A stretch of 64,000 nucleotides of DNA, taken from positions 1-64,000 of the forward strand of contig NZ_JALU01000018.1 of NCBI RefSeq assembly GCF_000525775.1, in the 5' to 3' direction. The notes beneath the pieces were generated by a model, which saw only the letters and a program-made list of their open reading frames with translations, did no database searches and was not told where the DNA came from. The DNA is from Mogibacterium timidum ATCC 33093 (GTDB lineage: Bacteria; Bacillota; Clostridia; Peptostreptococcales; Anaerovoracaceae). A program made the position numbers and the translations under genes. Below, in pieces: positions 53,776 through 63,839 of the stretch (position 1 is its first letter; the number at the start of each line of letters is the position of its first letter).

Positions 53776-54432
53776 ATGATCAGAATCGCTATAGATGGTC
53801 CCGGCGGAGCAGGCAAGAGCACTATTGCAAAGCTCGTAGGCAATAAGCTTGGATTGGAGTACATAGATACAGGTGCGATGTACCGTGCTATAGGCCTCAA
53901 GCTGAATAGAGAGAGAATATCTCCGAATGATATTGAGGCTATTCGTGAGTCTCTCGATAATACGAGCATTGATTTTGTAGACGGGAAGATTATCCTTGAT
54001 GATGAGGATGTTAGTGATATTATCAGGACGCAAGAGATATCCAAGCTGGCATCGATGTATTCACAGATACCTGATGTGCGAACCAAGCTGGTTGATATTC
54101 AGCGTAGAATTGCCGGTGGCAAAGGTGTGATTATGGACGGACGGGATATAGGTACGAACGTGCTGACAGATGCAGAGCTCAAGATTTTCCTCACCGCCGC
54201 TCCGATGATTCGTGCTCGCAGGCGATATGATGAGCTGGTGTCAAAGGGAGTTCAGGCGGTTTTCAATGACATATATGATGATATAAAAGACCGCGATTAT
54301 CAGGATTCGCATAGGAAGCTTAATCCGCTTGTGAAGGCTGAGGATGCCGTCCTGCTCGATACGTCAGAAATGAGTATAGAAGAGGTTGTTGATGCTATAT
54401 CAGCGGAGGCTGACAGGGTCTCGGCAAAATAG
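53776..54432 (+). CDS. cmk: Cytidylate kinase
   Basis: A 218-residue CMP/dCMP kinase. The P-loop DGPGGAGKSTIAK is at residues 6-18, YIDTGAMYRA follows near 31, and the GRDIGTNVL and R-rich lid (IRARRRYDEL) segments complete the active site. It starts immediately after the nrdR stop, an uncommon pairing that suggests joint expression of nucleotide-related genes. Confidence 0.95.
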   Translation: MIRIAIDGPGGAGKSTIAKLVGNKLGLEYIDTGAMYRAIGLKLNRERISPNDIEAIRESLDNTSIDFVDGKIILDDEDVSDIIRTQEISKLASMYSQIPDVRTKLVDIQRRIAGGKGVIMDGRDIGTNVLTDAELKIFLTAAPMIRARRRYDELVSKGVQAVFNDIYDDIKDRDYQDSHRKLNPLVKAEDAVLLDTSEMSIEEVVDAISAEADRVSAK

Positions 54433-54464
54433 GTTATAAATTTACGATTTGGAGGCGTTATAGG

Positions 54465-54881
54465 ATGAAGGAAAGTGCAGTTGCCTTAGGGAAGGTGAGA
54501 GGCTATTGCTATCTGATTTTTTTATTCGATATACTGCTGCTGTTTCATAATGAAATAGCTGTTTTTTTCGGTGCCGCTGACCGCAAGATTCTATATGGCT
54601 TTGTTGCCATTATTCTGTTTCAGACAGTGTTAAGCATTCTCTACGTGGTCAAGTACGTTACAACAGTCAACAACAAGGACAAGAAGCGCAAAGAGATAGT
54701 GATGTATGCTGCTCGCCTTAGATACTGCTTTATGTTTATGCTGGTCCTGCTTGGGGCTATCGTGCTGAATTTCTCGATGCTCTCCAATATGATGGTCGAG
54801 AAGGCGTTGATAATGGTACTGGTGTTGATGCTGTTGATTTCTCTTAAGAATCTGACTATATTGGAAAGAAGACGCTTTTAA
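54465..54881 (+). CDS. Unrecognised four-helix membrane protein
   Basis: A 138-residue protein I do not recognise. Four hydrophobic segments (about 13-35, 42-63, 86-106 and 111-130) alternate with short basic loops (NNKDKKRKE), so the loops probably face the cytoplasm. TTGGAGG precedes the ATG with long spacing. It lies between cmk and radC. Confidence 0.7.
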   Translation: MKESAVALGKVRGYCYLIFLFDILLLFHNEIAVFFGAADRKILYGFVAIILFQTVLSILYVVKYVTTVNNKDKKRKEIVMYAARLRYCFMFMLVLLGAIVLNFSMLSNMMVEKALIMVLVLMLLISLKNLTILERRRF

Positions 54882-54991
54882 CTATGATAAAATATCTGTA
54901 ATTGAGGATTTTTATGCCCTGTCTGTGCTTGTTGCAGGCGGGGTGTTTTGATATAATTTCAGTGTGTTGCTCTCGAGAGAGGGTTGTTAAA

Positions 54992-55678
54992 ATGAATATT
55001 GTAAATAGCAATTTGTACAAGCTTCCACAGGAGAAATTGCTCTACTCCGGTGCGTCGGCATTAACCGATGTGGAGCTACTCGCACTAATACTCAGAACCG
55101 GCACTGCTGACAGGAAGGTGCTGGAGTTGGCGCGTGATGTGATGGCATATGCAGACAATCTATCGCAGGAGCTCTGCAATGTTGATGTCAGAGAACTCCT
55201 TAATATCAACGGTATTGGAGTGAGCAAGGCCTGCTCAATAGTTGCCAGCATGGAACTCGCCAGACGGGTTCGAGAACCGAGCACTGCATCCGGCATAACG
55301 ATTAGAACCGCGAGTGATGTAGCTGAGCTGTTCATGAAACGGATGCGCGGTGAGAAGCGTGAGCACGTTCAGATGTTTCTGCTAAATTCTAAGTGCAATG
55401 TAGAATCGGAATACACAGTTTCAATTGGAGCGCTTAATTCGGCAGAGCTTAATCCTCGCGAAGTGTATAGTGTTGCTATCAGAAGGAGTGCAGCGGCAAT
55501 CATATTGGCGCATAATCACCCAAGTGGAGATCCAGAGCCCAGCAATGTAGATATTATATCTACCAGAAGAATCGAGGCGGCAGGTGAGCTTGTAGGAATT
55601 AAGCTTTTGGACCACGTAATTGTCGGTTATGAAAGGTATGTTAGCCTTAGAGCTGAAGGGTACATTGAACAGGAATAG
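54992..55678 (+). CDS. radC: RadC-family JAMM protein
   Basis: A 228-residue protein. The N-terminal helix-hairpin-helix-like region (ELLNINGIGVSKACSI) is followed by the JAMM metalloprotease-like domain with HNHPSGDPEPS near 173 and a conserved Glu upstream. The name comes from an old DNA repair assignment that has been questioned. ATG 54992 (MNIVNSNLYKLP) follows GAGGG; the longer reading from 54902 adds a Cys-rich stretch not seen in the family. Confidence 0.9.
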   Translation: MNIVNSNLYKLPQEKLLYSGASALTDVELLALILRTGTADRKVLELARDVMAYADNLSQELCNVDVRELLNINGIGVSKACSIVASMELARRVREPSTASGITIRTASDVAELFMKRMRGEKREHVQMFLLNSKCNVESEYTVSIGALNSAELNPREVYSVAIRRSAAAIILAHNHPSGDPEPSNVDIISTRRIEAAGELVGIKLLDHVIVGYERYVSLRAEGYIEQE

Positions 55679-55700
55679 CTAATACGGAAAGAGTGCGAAA

Positions 55701-56429
55701 GTGTCAACAACAATATATATTACGTCGGGAAAAGGCGGTACAGGCAAATCAACATTTGCCGCTAATCTTGGACTAACGCTTGCGTATATGGGCAAACGCG
55801 TTATTTTGCTTGATATGAATATGGGAATGAGGGATCTTGATCTTTATGTTGGTGCTCAAAACCAGGCAATTTTTGACATATATGATGTGATAATGAGAAC
55901 CTGCGAACCGGGGGATGCTATTATCGCATCCGAATTCGCAGACAAATTATCGATTATTCCTGCTCACCAAGGCGGAGAGTGGATTGATATCTCACGGGCT
56001 GACGTTGATGAGTTGATTGAGTATTTGAGTGATGAATATGATGTCATAATTATGGACGGAGCGCCGGGGATAAATCGTGCAGTTGATCTGTGCTACGGTT
56101 CAGCGGATGAGGTAGTTATCGTCACAACACCGGATTATGCTGCGATCAGAGATGCAGATGCGATTGAAGATAGGCTTATCAAGTGCGAGGTTATGAACAG
56201 GCATTACGTCATCAACCGTATGCTTCCTGAACTTGAAGCGATGGGGTGTGTGCCCAGACTGGCAGAAATAGACATACGATTTAGGTCGGAACTTCTCGGA
56301 GTCATTATGGAAGATGAGAATATCCGCGCTTCATGTAATATAGGTATTCCGATTGTTGCAAAAAGAGATACTTACATCGCCAGGAACTTTGACAAGATGG
56401 CGGAACGTGTCATTAGAGAGATTCTCTAG
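55701..56429 (+). CDS. MinD/ParA-like ATPase
   Basis: A 242-residue deviant-Walker ATPase with KGGTGKS at 11-17, switch I-like DMNMGMRDLDL near 38 and Walker B VIIMDGAPG near 117. It starts at GTG 55701. It is closest to MinD by length and the NxxxRDLDL region. However, it lacks a clear C-terminal amphipathic membrane helix, and no minC, minE or flagellar gene is adjacent. It may place the division site or some other structure. Confidence 0.82.
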   Translation: MSTTIYITSGKGGTGKSTFAANLGLTLAYMGKRVILLDMNMGMRDLDLYVGAQNQAIFDIYDVIMRTCEPGDAIIASEFADKLSIIPAHQGGEWIDISRADVDELIEYLSDEYDVIIMDGAPGINRAVDLCYGSADEVVIVTTPDYAAIRDADAIEDRLIKCEVMNRHYVINRMLPELEAMGCVPRLAEIDIRFRSELLGVIMEDENIRASCNIGIPIVAKRDTYIARNFDKMAERVIREIL

Positions 56430-56432
56430 CTG

Positions 56433-56461
56433 TTGACTATATTTTCATTAAAATATATAAT
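56433..56461 (+). promoter_or_regulatory. Predicted promoter of rny
   Basis: TTGACT (56433-56438), 17 bases, TATAAT (56456-56461). The leader would be about 87 bases. Confidence 0.75.
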
Positions 56462-56554
56462 TAATCAGTGCGAGTTTAAACACGCAATGTTTATTTTTTA
56501 GTACGAATAAGCAAACATTTTACTGTATAACTAATATTGAATAAGGAGTTAAGC

Positions 56555-58099
56555 ATGACACCGCTGTTAATAACTGTAGTGGCAGGGATTGTATTCCTGG
56601 TGATAGGACTGCTGCTAGGCTATGTTGTGCGTAAGCGTGTCGGAGAAAAAGAGATTGGAAGCGCAGAGCAGAAGGCTCAGAACATTATCCTGGATGCTGA
56701 GAATTCAGCTGAGAATATCAAGAAGGAAAAGGTGCTCGAGGCGAAGGAAGATGCTCATAAAATAAAGGAAGATCTCGAAAACGAAATACGTGATAGGCGC
56801 AACGAAGTAACAAGAACAGAGAGACGTATTCTTCAGAAGGAAGAGAACATCGAAAAGAAGCTGGAGAGCATTGAACGTAGAGAAGATGGCTTGTCTAAGC
56901 GTGAGCGTTCGATGGACGAGAAACACAAGGAAATCGATCGGTATTTGGAGAAGCAGATTGCTGAGCTGGAAAAGATTTCAGGATATTCGAAAGAAGAGGC
57001 TAAGCACATATTGCTTGCTGAGATAGAAAAGGATATCAGGAAGGATGCTTCAGCAATAATTACCAGGATAGAAGAAGAGACAAAGGATGAGGCAGACAAG
57101 AAGGCCAGAGAGATAATTACTCTCGCTATCCAGAGATGTGCTGCCGATCAGGTTGCCGAGACAACAGTTTCGGTTGTGAACCTTCCTAACGACGATATGA
57201 AGGGTCGTATTATCGGAAGAGAGGGAAGGAATATCAGGGCAATCGAGACGTTAACAGGAGTGGATCTGATTATCGATGATACACCTGAGGCTGTAATACT
57301 GTCGGGTTTTGATCCTGTCAGAAGAGAAATTGCCAAGAGAGCGCTTGAAAAGCTTATCTCAGACGGCAGAATCCACCCGGCGCGCATTGAAGAGATGGTA
57401 CAGAAGGCTACCAAAGAGGTTAATAACATAATCAAGGAGGAGGGTGAGCAGGCTTGCTTCGAGACAGGCGTTCACAACCTGCATCCCGAGATGGTTAAGC
57501 TGTTGGGTAGACTTAAGTACAGAACTTCATATGGACAGAATGTCCTCAAGCATTCGGTTGAGGTTGCACTGCTAGCCGGAATGATGGCTTCAGAGCTTGG
57601 CTTGGACCCAAGGCTTGCCAAGAGGGCTGGACTGCTCCACGACATAGGCAAGTCGATAGATCATGAAGTTGAGGGAACACACGTAGAGATAGGTGTTAAC
57701 ATCTGTAAGAAATACAAGGAGTCCTGGAAGGTTATCAACGGAGTAGAGGCACATCATGGAGATGTCGAGGCGACAACTCTTGAGGCTGTTCTCGTCGGAG
57801 CTGCGGATGCATTATCGGCGGCAAGACCGGGCTCCAGAAGAGAGACGCTTGAAGCTTATATTAAAAGACTTGAAAGCCTTGAGAATATCGCCAACACCAC
57901 TAAAGGTGTTGATAAATCCTACGCTATTCAGGCAGGAAGAGAGATTAGAGTTGCGGTTAAACCTAATCAGGTTAAGGATGATGAGATACCAATGCTTGCT
58001 AGAGAGATTGCTAAGAAAATCGAGGCAGAGCTTGAATATCCGGGAAACATCAAGGTAAACGTAGTCAGAGAGACTCGCGCAATAGATTATGCAAAGTAA
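56555..58099 (+). CDS. rny: Ribonuclease Y
   Basis: A 514-residue membrane-anchored endoribonuclease that starts mRNA decay in Firmicutes. One N-terminal helix (about 3-24), a long charged coiled coil (about 40-200), a KH domain ([19 protein letters not shown]) and an HD domain with [12 protein letters not shown] make up the standard order. ATG 56555 follows AAGGAG; the in-frame TTG at 56537 precedes that site. It has its own promoter and terminator. Confidence 0.96.
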   Translation: MTPLLITVVAGIVFLVIGLLLGYVVRKRVGEKEIGSAEQKAQNIILDAENSAENIKKEKVLEAKEDAHKIKEDLENEIRDRRNEVTRTERRILQKEENIEKKLESIERREDGLSKRERSMDEKHKEIDRYLEKQIAELEKISGYSKEEAKHILLAEIEKDIRKDASAIITRIEEETKDEADKKAREIITLAIQRCAADQVAETTVSVVNLPNDDMKGRIIGREGRNIRAIETLTGVDLIIDDTPEAVILSGFDPVRREIAKRALEKLISDGRIHPARIEEMVQKATKEVNNIIKEEGEQACFETGVHNLHPEMVKLLGRLKYRTSYGQNVLKHSVEVALLAGMMASELGLDPRLAKRAGLLHDIGKSIDHEVEGTHVEIGVNICKKYKESWKVINGVEAHHGDVEATTLEAVLVGAADALSAARPGSRRETLEAYIKRLESLENIANTTKGVDKSYAIQAGREIRVAVKPNQVKDDEIPMLAREIAKKIEAELEYPGNIKVNVVRETRAIDYAK

Positions 58100-58103
58100 A
58101 AGA

Positions 58104-58130
58104 AAGCTCTCCGCTTGCGGAGAGCTTTTT
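58104..58130 (+). terminator. Terminator of rny
   Basis: AAAGCTCTCCGC-TT-GCGGAGAGCTTT (58104-58129): a perfect stem and a T-run. Confidence 0.9.
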
Positions 58131-58233
58131 AAAGCAACGGGAAAACGACGTGTACCGGCACATTGTTGCAAACCGTATTTTTGATGAAGGGTGTACTGCT
58201 ATTGTACAGTGCGAAGCAGACAGTGGGGAAAAG

Positions 58234-59418
58234 ATGATATATCTAGACAATAGTGCGACAACTCGCCAATACGATGAAGTAACTGAGCTCGTGTATAAGC
58301 TGAGCCGGGAGGCCTTTGGCAACCCCTCCTCGCTCCATACATTAGGCCTAAACAGCTCGGAGATCATACGCACAGCGAGAGGTAGGGTTGCCAAAGCCTT
58401 ACCGGCCGGTGGGGAGATTGTATTCAACTCAGGTGGCACGGAAGGTGATAATACAGCAATCTACGGCACAGCCAGAAAGCTGAGGCGCAGGGGCAACAAG
58501 GTGATAACTTCCAAGGTCGAGCATCCGGCAGTGCTGGAATCCTGCAAGAGACTGGCAGAGGACGGCTTCGAGGTGTGCTACCTGAATGTGGATAAGACAG
58601 GCGCACTAAAGCTTGATGAGCTCGAGCAGTCTATTGACGATAAAACAATACTTGTAACACTAATGGCTGTCAACAACGAGACAGGTATGATACAGCCGAT
58701 TGTACCTGCCTGCGAGCTTGTTAAAAACTACAACAAGGAACACGGGACAAAAGTCATCTTTCATACGGATGCGGTACAGGCCTTCGGCAAGATGAGCTTC
58801 AGAAATGCACCGTTTGATCTGATTACGATCAGCGGACACAAGTTCCATGCGCCAAAGGGCGTTGGTGCGATGTATATGAAGTCAGGATTCACGCTCCCCG
58901 CCTTCATCACCGGAGGGGGACAGGAGAAGGGATACCGTTCCGGCACAGAGAACACCACAGATATAGCGGGACTCGGATTAGCTACAGAGCTGAGCTATGC
59001 TGATTTGGCAGGTATACAGAACAAGCTGTGTGCACTCAGCGATAGACTGCGTGATGGCTTGAGCTCGGAGCTGGATGATATAATGATTAACGGCACTGAT
59101 GAAATCGGACTGGAGCTAGATGATTATGGCAAGCGCTGTCCATCCATTCTTAACGTATCCTTATTAGGTACCAGGGGTGAGGTAATACTGCACACTTTAG
59201 AGCAGGATGAGATATATGTGTCAACGGGTTCAGCGTGCTCATCGCACAAGACCGGCGACAGTCACGTGCTGCAGGCGATGGGATTAGGACACAGGGAGAT
59301 TGAAGGCGCGATAAGGTTCAGCCTCTCTGAGTTCAATACTCTTGAAGAGATGGATGAGACTGTCGAGAAGGTTGCTGCTGCCGTCAATAGATTTAGAAGA
59401 CTGGGTAGCTTCAGATAG
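58234..59418 (+). CDS. Cysteine desulfurase (NifS/IscS-like)
   Basis: A 394-residue PLP enzyme that takes sulfur from cysteine. It begins MIYLDNSATT; the PLP Lys is in SGHKFHAPKG (near 204) and the mobile-loop Cys in STGSACSSHKTG (near 328). ATG 58234 follows GGGGAAAAG; the reading from 58150 is unsupported. Directly followed by thiI after eight bases, it is probably the dedicated sulfur donor for tRNA 4-thiouridine, as in B. subtilis NifZ-ThiI. Confidence 0.93.
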   Translation: MIYLDNSATTRQYDEVTELVYKLSREAFGNPSSLHTLGLNSSEIIRTARGRVAKALPAGGEIVFNSGGTEGDNTAIYGTARKLRRRGNKVITSKVEHPAVLESCKRLAEDGFEVCYLNVDKTGALKLDELEQSIDDKTILVTLMAVNNETGMIQPIVPACELVKNYNKEHGTKVIFHTDAVQAFGKMSFRNAPFDLITISGHKFHAPKGVGAMYMKSGFTLPAFITGGGQEKGYRSGTENTTDIAGLGLATELSYADLAGIQNKLCALSDRLRDGLSSELDDIMINGTDEIGLELDDYGKRCPSILNVSLLGTRGEVILHTLEQDEIYVSTGSACSSHKTGDSHVLQAMGLGHREIEGAIRFSLSEFNTLEEMDETVEKVAAAVNRFRRLGSFR

Positions 59419-59426
59419 GGGATAGG

Positions 59427-60611
59427 ATGAACGAAAAAAATATTTATATTGTAAGGTGCGGAGAAGTTGCTCTTAAGGGCATGAATAAGCCTTATTTTGA
59501 GCGCGTACTGCTCGAGCGGGTACGTGGAGTGCTAAATAGCTATGATGACACCGAATCAAGATGGAACGACGGACTCATGATAGTCAAGGTACCTAAGGAT
59601 ATTGAGAGAGAAGAGATAATCAGAAAGATTTCAAAGGTATTCGGCGTTGCTTCAGTCAGTCCTGCTGTTGAAGCACCTAAGGATATTGAGGCAATTGGCG
59701 AGGCGACTGCTTCCTTTATGATGGATTTGATTCAAAAGGAAGATATCAAGACCTTTAAGGTCAAGGGCAAGAGGGCTGACAAGACATTCCCGATTCAGTC
59801 ACCGGAGATTGGCCGCATAGTCGGTGCGAAGGTACTCAAGACCTGCAAGGTGCTCTCTGTCGATGTGCACCATCCTGACTGCGAGTTATACGTGGATGTA
59901 CGGAGAGAATGCACTTATATTTTCAGAGATAAGATCAAGGGCTTCGGAGGGCTGCCGTTAGGCACTAACGGCAGGGGGCTGGTGCTGATGTCCGGTGGCA
60001 TAGATAGTCCTGTTGCTGCGTTTATGATGGCTAAGAGGGGTATGCGCATAGAAGCTGTGCATTTTCATTCATATCCTTATACGAGTCCTCGTGCACAGCA
60101 GAAGGTTGAGGATTTATGTGCTGCGCTTGCGGGATACATGGGCACAATCAGGATGTACGTCATTAATTTGCTTCCTATTCAGGAGGAAATTGTCAAGAAT
60201 TGTCCTGAGGATGAAACTACTCTGCTTGTCAGACGTTTCATGATGAGAATTGCTGAGGGAATTGCTGTCAGAAATAAGGATATGATGTTGATAACCGGCG
60301 AGGATCTCGGACAGGTTGCGAGCCAGACTGCTGAAGCGTTGGTTGTAACTGACAGCGTAGTCAAGATGCCTGTCATGAGGCCTCTGATTGCTATGGATAA
60401 GGTTGATATTATGGATAAGGCCAAGGAAATCGGAACCTACGACATCTCAATTCAGCCTTATGAGGATTGCTGCACGGTGTTCCTGCCTAAGCATCCGGTG
60501 ACCAAGCCAAAGCTCAGTAAAATCGAGCAATCCGAGTCAGTGCTTGACGTTGAGAGCCTGGTTGAGGACGCAGTAGCTTCAGCTGAAGTAATTGATATAA
60601 CACCTAGATAA
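59427..60611 (+). CDS. thiI: tRNA 4-thiouridine synthetase ThiI
   Basis: A 394-residue enzyme with an N-terminal ferredoxin-like and THUMP region (about 1-170) and a PP-loop ATPase domain with SGGIDSPVAAFMM near 190. It thiolates U8 of tRNA. No C-terminal rhodanese domain is present, as in Bacillus and unlike E. coli; Cys residues in the DCCTVFLPKHP segment near 348 may carry sulfur. It forms a pair with the upstream desulfurase. Confidence 0.95.
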   Translation: MNEKNIYIVRCGEVALKGMNKPYFERVLLERVRGVLNSYDDTESRWNDGLMIVKVPKDIEREEIIRKISKVFGVASVSPAVEAPKDIEAIGEATASFMMDLIQKEDIKTFKVKGKRADKTFPIQSPEIGRIVGAKVLKTCKVLSVDVHHPDCELYVDVRRECTYIFRDKIKGFGGLPLGTNGRGLVLMSGGIDSPVAAFMMAKRGMRIEAVHFHSYPYTSPRAQQKVEDLCAALAGYMGTIRMYVINLLPIQEEIVKNCPEDETTLLVRRFMMRIAEGIAVRNKDMMLITGEDLGQVASQTAEALVVTDSVVKMPVMRPLIAMDKVDIMDKAKEIGTYDISIQPYEDCCTVFLPKHPVTKPKLSKIEQSESVLDVESLVEDAVASAEVIDITPR

Positions 60612-60688
60612 TAGGGGTGAATTTTGCTAACATATTAATAGAATTCAAATAGCTGATTTTAAGAATTTATGATTGACAGGAACTACAT

Positions 60689-61714
60689 ATGACAGATAAT
60701 AACGATAAAAAGAAGAATGACGGTGACAAGCAAAACAAGCTATTCATACGAGAGAACACGTGGCTTGTGGTTGTGATCGTGGTGCTTGTGCTGGCATTTA
60801 CAGTCGGAATTGTATTTACTTTGTTTTACAATCTCGGTTCTTCCGATAAAGGATCAGGCCGTAAATTTAGCCTTGGCAGTTCAGTTGCTGTGCTGGATGT
60901 CACGGGAGAGATTGGTGATACTAGCTTGAGGGCTGCGTACGACCACGACTGGACGATGTCGACCATAGGCGATCTTATAGATGATTCTTCCAACAGGGGT
61001 ATTGTAATTCGTGTAAATTCGCCAGGCGGCAGCGTCTATACATCAGACGAGCTATACGAGGAGCTGCTCAAATATAAGAAGGAGACAGGTCGTCCGATAT
61101 ATGTGTATTTTCAGGATGAGGCAGCTTCAGGCGGATACTATATATCTATGGCTGCTGACAAGATATACGCTAATCGCAACACATGGACCGGATCAATAGG
61201 TGTTACTATGGGGACGCAGTACGATGTGACCGGTCTTCTGGATAAGCTGGGAATCAAGACTCACACCATCACCAGCGGACGCAATAAGGCTATGGGAAGC
61301 ATGACCGCTGAGCTTACGGATGAACAGCGTCGGATCATGCAGAGCCTGATAGATGAGTCATACGATCAATTCGTCAAGATTGTAGCGAAGGGCAGAAATA
61401 TGCCTGAGGAAAAGGTGCGAGAAATCGGAGACGGACGCATTTATTCTGCTAAACAGGCCAAGGCACTCGGACTGATTGATGAAATCTGCGGAGAAGAGGA
61501 ATTCTTTGACAAGGTTAGGAAGATGGACGGACTCGAGGACGTTGATTTTGACTTCATGCATCCGGATACAAAGACAAGCTTTTTAGATATGCTTCAGCAG
61601 CTGATACAGTCTAAGAGTGAAATCGGAAAAGCCTCGGAATACCGGCAGTTGATAGATTTGTCAAAGAACGGTAATAAATTTAATATCAAATATTTGGCAG
61701 AGATCAGCAAATAG
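60689..61714 (+). CDS. sppA: Signal peptide peptidase SppA-like
   Basis: A 341-residue S49 serine protease that degrades leftover signal peptides in the membrane. There is one N-terminal helix (about 26-48) and an external domain. VIRVNSPGGSVYTSDELYEE and AASGGYYISMAADKIYA hold the catalytic Ser and Lys (near 152 and 203 by family layout); GSIGV follows. A single protease domain, the short form usual in Gram-positives. AGGAA precedes the ATG. Confidence 0.9.
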   Translation: MTDNNDKKKNDGDKQNKLFIRENTWLVVVIVVLVLAFTVGIVFTLFYNLGSSDKGSGRKFSLGSSVAVLDVTGEIGDTSLRAAYDHDWTMSTIGDLIDDSSNRGIVIRVNSPGGSVYTSDELYEELLKYKKETGRPIYVYFQDEAASGGYYISMAADKIYANRNTWTGSIGVTMGTQYDVTGLLDKLGIKTHTITSGRNKAMGSMTAELTDEQRRIMQSLIDESYDQFVKIVAKGRNMPEEKVREIGDGRIYSAKQAKALGLIDEICGEEEFFDKVRKMDGLEDVDFDFMHPDTKTSFLDMLQQLIQSKSEIGKASEYRQLIDLSKNGNKFNIKYLAEISK

Positions 61715-61733
61715 GAGCACACAAGGAGTTATC

Positions 61734-62438
61734 ATGAGCATTAAATACAATAGAGTTTTGATAAAGCTTAGTGGTGAGGCGCTTGCCGGAGACGATAGGT
61801 TTGGAGTTAACCAAGATGTGACGCTGAGGACGGCACATCAGATCAAAGAGATTAGAGAAAATGGCGTTGACGTGGCGATAGTTGTCGGTGGAGGAAATTT
61901 TTTCCGAGGACGCACAGGCGGTAGTATCGACAGAGCGACGGCAGACTATATGGGTATGCTTGCTACTGTGATGAATGCGCTTGCGCTTCAGGACTCGCTG
62001 CTCTCTATCGGCTGTGGGGCTAAGGTCATGACGGCAATCGAGATCAGAGATATGGCAGAGGGGTATTCAAGGCGCAAGGCGCTGGATTATCTGGAAGAGG
62101 GCAAGGTTGTGATATTTGGCGGTGGAACGGGAAGTCCGTTCTTCTCCACTGATACAACTGCTGCACTCAGAGCTGCCGAGATGAATGCAGAGGTCATACT
62201 TATGGCAAAGGCAATCGATGCAGTGTACTCGGCAGATCCCAAGCTAGATCCTAACGCTGTAAGGTATGAGCATCTCACATATATGGATATCTTGGAGAAG
62301 GATCTCAAGGTTATGGACTTAACGGCGGCCACGCTTTGCAAGGATAACTCTATTAAGCTATATGTGTTTGCACTGGCAGAAGAGGGTGGACTGATGAAGG
62401 TTATAAATGGGGAGAACATAGGAACTCTAGTCGAGTAG
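61734..62438 (+). CDS. pyrH: UMP kinase
   Basis: A 234-residue hexameric bacterial UMP kinase of the amino-acid kinase fold. VLIKLSGEALAGDDRFG at the start, VVGGGNFFRGRTG near 45 and FGGGTGSPFFSTDTTAALRA near 128 are diagnostic. AAGGAG precedes ATG 61734. It opens the conserved pyrH-frr-uppS-cdsA order. Confidence 0.96.
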   Translation: MSIKYNRVLIKLSGEALAGDDRFGVNQDVTLRTAHQIKEIRENGVDVAIVVGGGNFFRGRTGGSIDRATADYMGMLATVMNALALQDSLLSIGCGAKVMTAIEIRDMAEGYSRRKALDYLEEGKVVIFGGGTGSPFFSTDTTAALRAAEMNAEVILMAKAIDAVYSADPKLDPNAVRYEHLTYMDILEKDLKVMDLTAATLCKDNSIKLYVFALAEEGGLMKVINGENIGTLVE

Positions 62439-62496
62439 TGACTCACCATTAATAAGGTATTATTTAACATTTATAAGAACCAGCATGGAGGAAATC

Positions 62497-63045
62497 ATGG
62501 CTAAAAAGAGCTTAGAAGAGAAGATTGAAGTTACGAAATCCGTTCTTAAGGAGAATTTGAACACGGTGAGAGCAGGAAGAGCTAATCCGGCACTCCTGGA
62601 CAAGGTTATGGTCAGCTATTACGGAACTATGACTCCGCTTAAGTCTCTATCCAACATCACAACGCCGGATCCGCGCACTCTGATGGTTACACCCTTTGAT
62701 GCCGGCTCAATCAATGATATCGTGCACGCGCTTAATGAGGCTAATCTGGGTATTAATCCATCAAGTGATGGTAAGGTTATCAGACTTGCTATCCCTCAAT
62801 TGACAGAGGAGAGACGTAAGGAACTCATGAAGCAGGTCAAGAAGTTTGGTGAGGATGCAAAGGTTGCGGTTCGTAACATCAGACGTGATGAGAACGAGGA
62901 TTTCAAAAAGCAGGAAAAGGCTAACGAGATTACGGAGGATGAGCTCAAGAGTTCACTCGATAGCGTTCAGAAGAAGGTCGATAAGGCTGTAAAAGATATT
63001 GACGCTATCATAGAGGAGAAGAACAAAGAAGTAATGGCGGTATAA
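62497..63045 (+). CDS. frr: Ribosome recycling factor
   Basis: A 182-residue tRNA-mimicking factor that splits post-termination ribosomes with EF-G. NTVRAGRANPALLDKV and ITTPDPRTLMVTPFD are characteristic. ATG 62497 follows GGAGG at the right distance; the ATG at 62485 would place that site in the coding region. Confidence 0.96.
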   Translation: MAKKSLEEKIEVTKSVLKENLNTVRAGRANPALLDKVMVSYYGTMTPLKSLSNITTPDPRTLMVTPFDAGSINDIVHALNEANLGINPSSDGKVIRLAIPQLTEERRKELMKQVKKFGEDAKVAVRNIRRDENEDFKKQEKANEITEDELKSSLDSVQKKVDKAVKDIDAIIEEKNKEVMAV

Positions 63046-63050
63046 TTCTC

Positions 63051-63082
63051 AGCGAACGTGGCTTTGTCACGTTTGCTCTTTT
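63051..63082 (+). terminator. Hairpin between frr and uppS
   Basis: AGCGAACGTG (63051-63060) and CACGTTTGCT (63068-63077), one wobble, followed by CTTTTA. It may lower transcription into uppS-cdsA. Confidence 0.7.
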
Positions 63083-63095
63083 ATGAGGTGTAGGG

Positions 63096-63839
63096 ATGTC
63101 AGAGATTAACAAAATGCCTGCGCATGTAGCGGTGATTATGGACGGAAACGGTCGCTGGGCCAGGGGCAAGAACAGACCAAGGCTATTCGGACATAATGCG
63201 GGCATGCAGGCTATGAAGAAGATTGTCATAGCTGCATCGAATATGGGTATTAAATACCTGACAGTATATGCGTTTTCAACTGAGAATTGGAAGCGCAGCA
63301 CAGAAGAGGTGTCGGGCATATTTAAACTGATAATCAAATATGTAGATTCGGAGCTCAAGGAGCTGATAGAGAACAATGTCCATATCAATATTTTGGGAAA
63401 CTACAACATGTTGCCGGTAGACTCAATCGAAGCCATCGACAAACTCGTTGATAAGACAAAGGCTAACGACGGACTTGTATTCAACATCGCGCTCAACTAC
63501 GGCGGCAGGGATGAAATCGTTCATGCTATAAATGAGATTATCATCGACAGGGAGGCGATGGCTGATCAGGGCGTTTCTGTAGATGTGACAGAGGACGAGG
63601 TGTCCAACCATCTCTATACCGGCGTGCTGCACAATGATATTCCGGATCCCGATCTCATTATTCGCACGAGTGGCGAGGAGCGCCTGTCAAATTTCTTGAT
63701 ATGGCAATCTGCTTACAGCGAGATGATGTTTACCGACACGCTGTGGCCTGACTATTCTCCGGAAGAATTCGCGGAGATGATAGGGGAGTTTTCTCATCGC
63801 AAGAGAAGATTTGGCGGAAGAGAAAAGGAAGATAGATAA
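63096..63839 (+). CDS. uppS: Undecaprenyl diphosphate synthase
   Basis: A 247-residue cis-prenyltransferase that makes the C55 carrier lipid for cell wall synthesis. VIMDGNGRWARG with the catalytic Asp is near residue 12, YAFSTENWKRS near 70 and DLIIRTSGEERLSNFLIWQ near 189. GAGGTG precedes the ATG. Its stop overlaps the cdsA start by one base. Confidence 0.96.
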   Translation: MSEINKMPAHVAVIMDGNGRWARGKNRPRLFGHNAGMQAMKKIVIAASNMGIKYLTVYAFSTENWKRSTEEVSGIFKLIIKYVDSELKELIENNVHINILGNYNMLPVDSIEAIDKLVDKTKANDGLVFNIALNYGGRDEIVHAINEIIIDREAMADQGVSVDVTEDEVSNHLYTGVLHNDIPDPDLIIRTSGEERLSNFLIWQSAYSEMMFTDTLWPDYSPEEFAEMIGEFSHRKRRFGGREKEDR

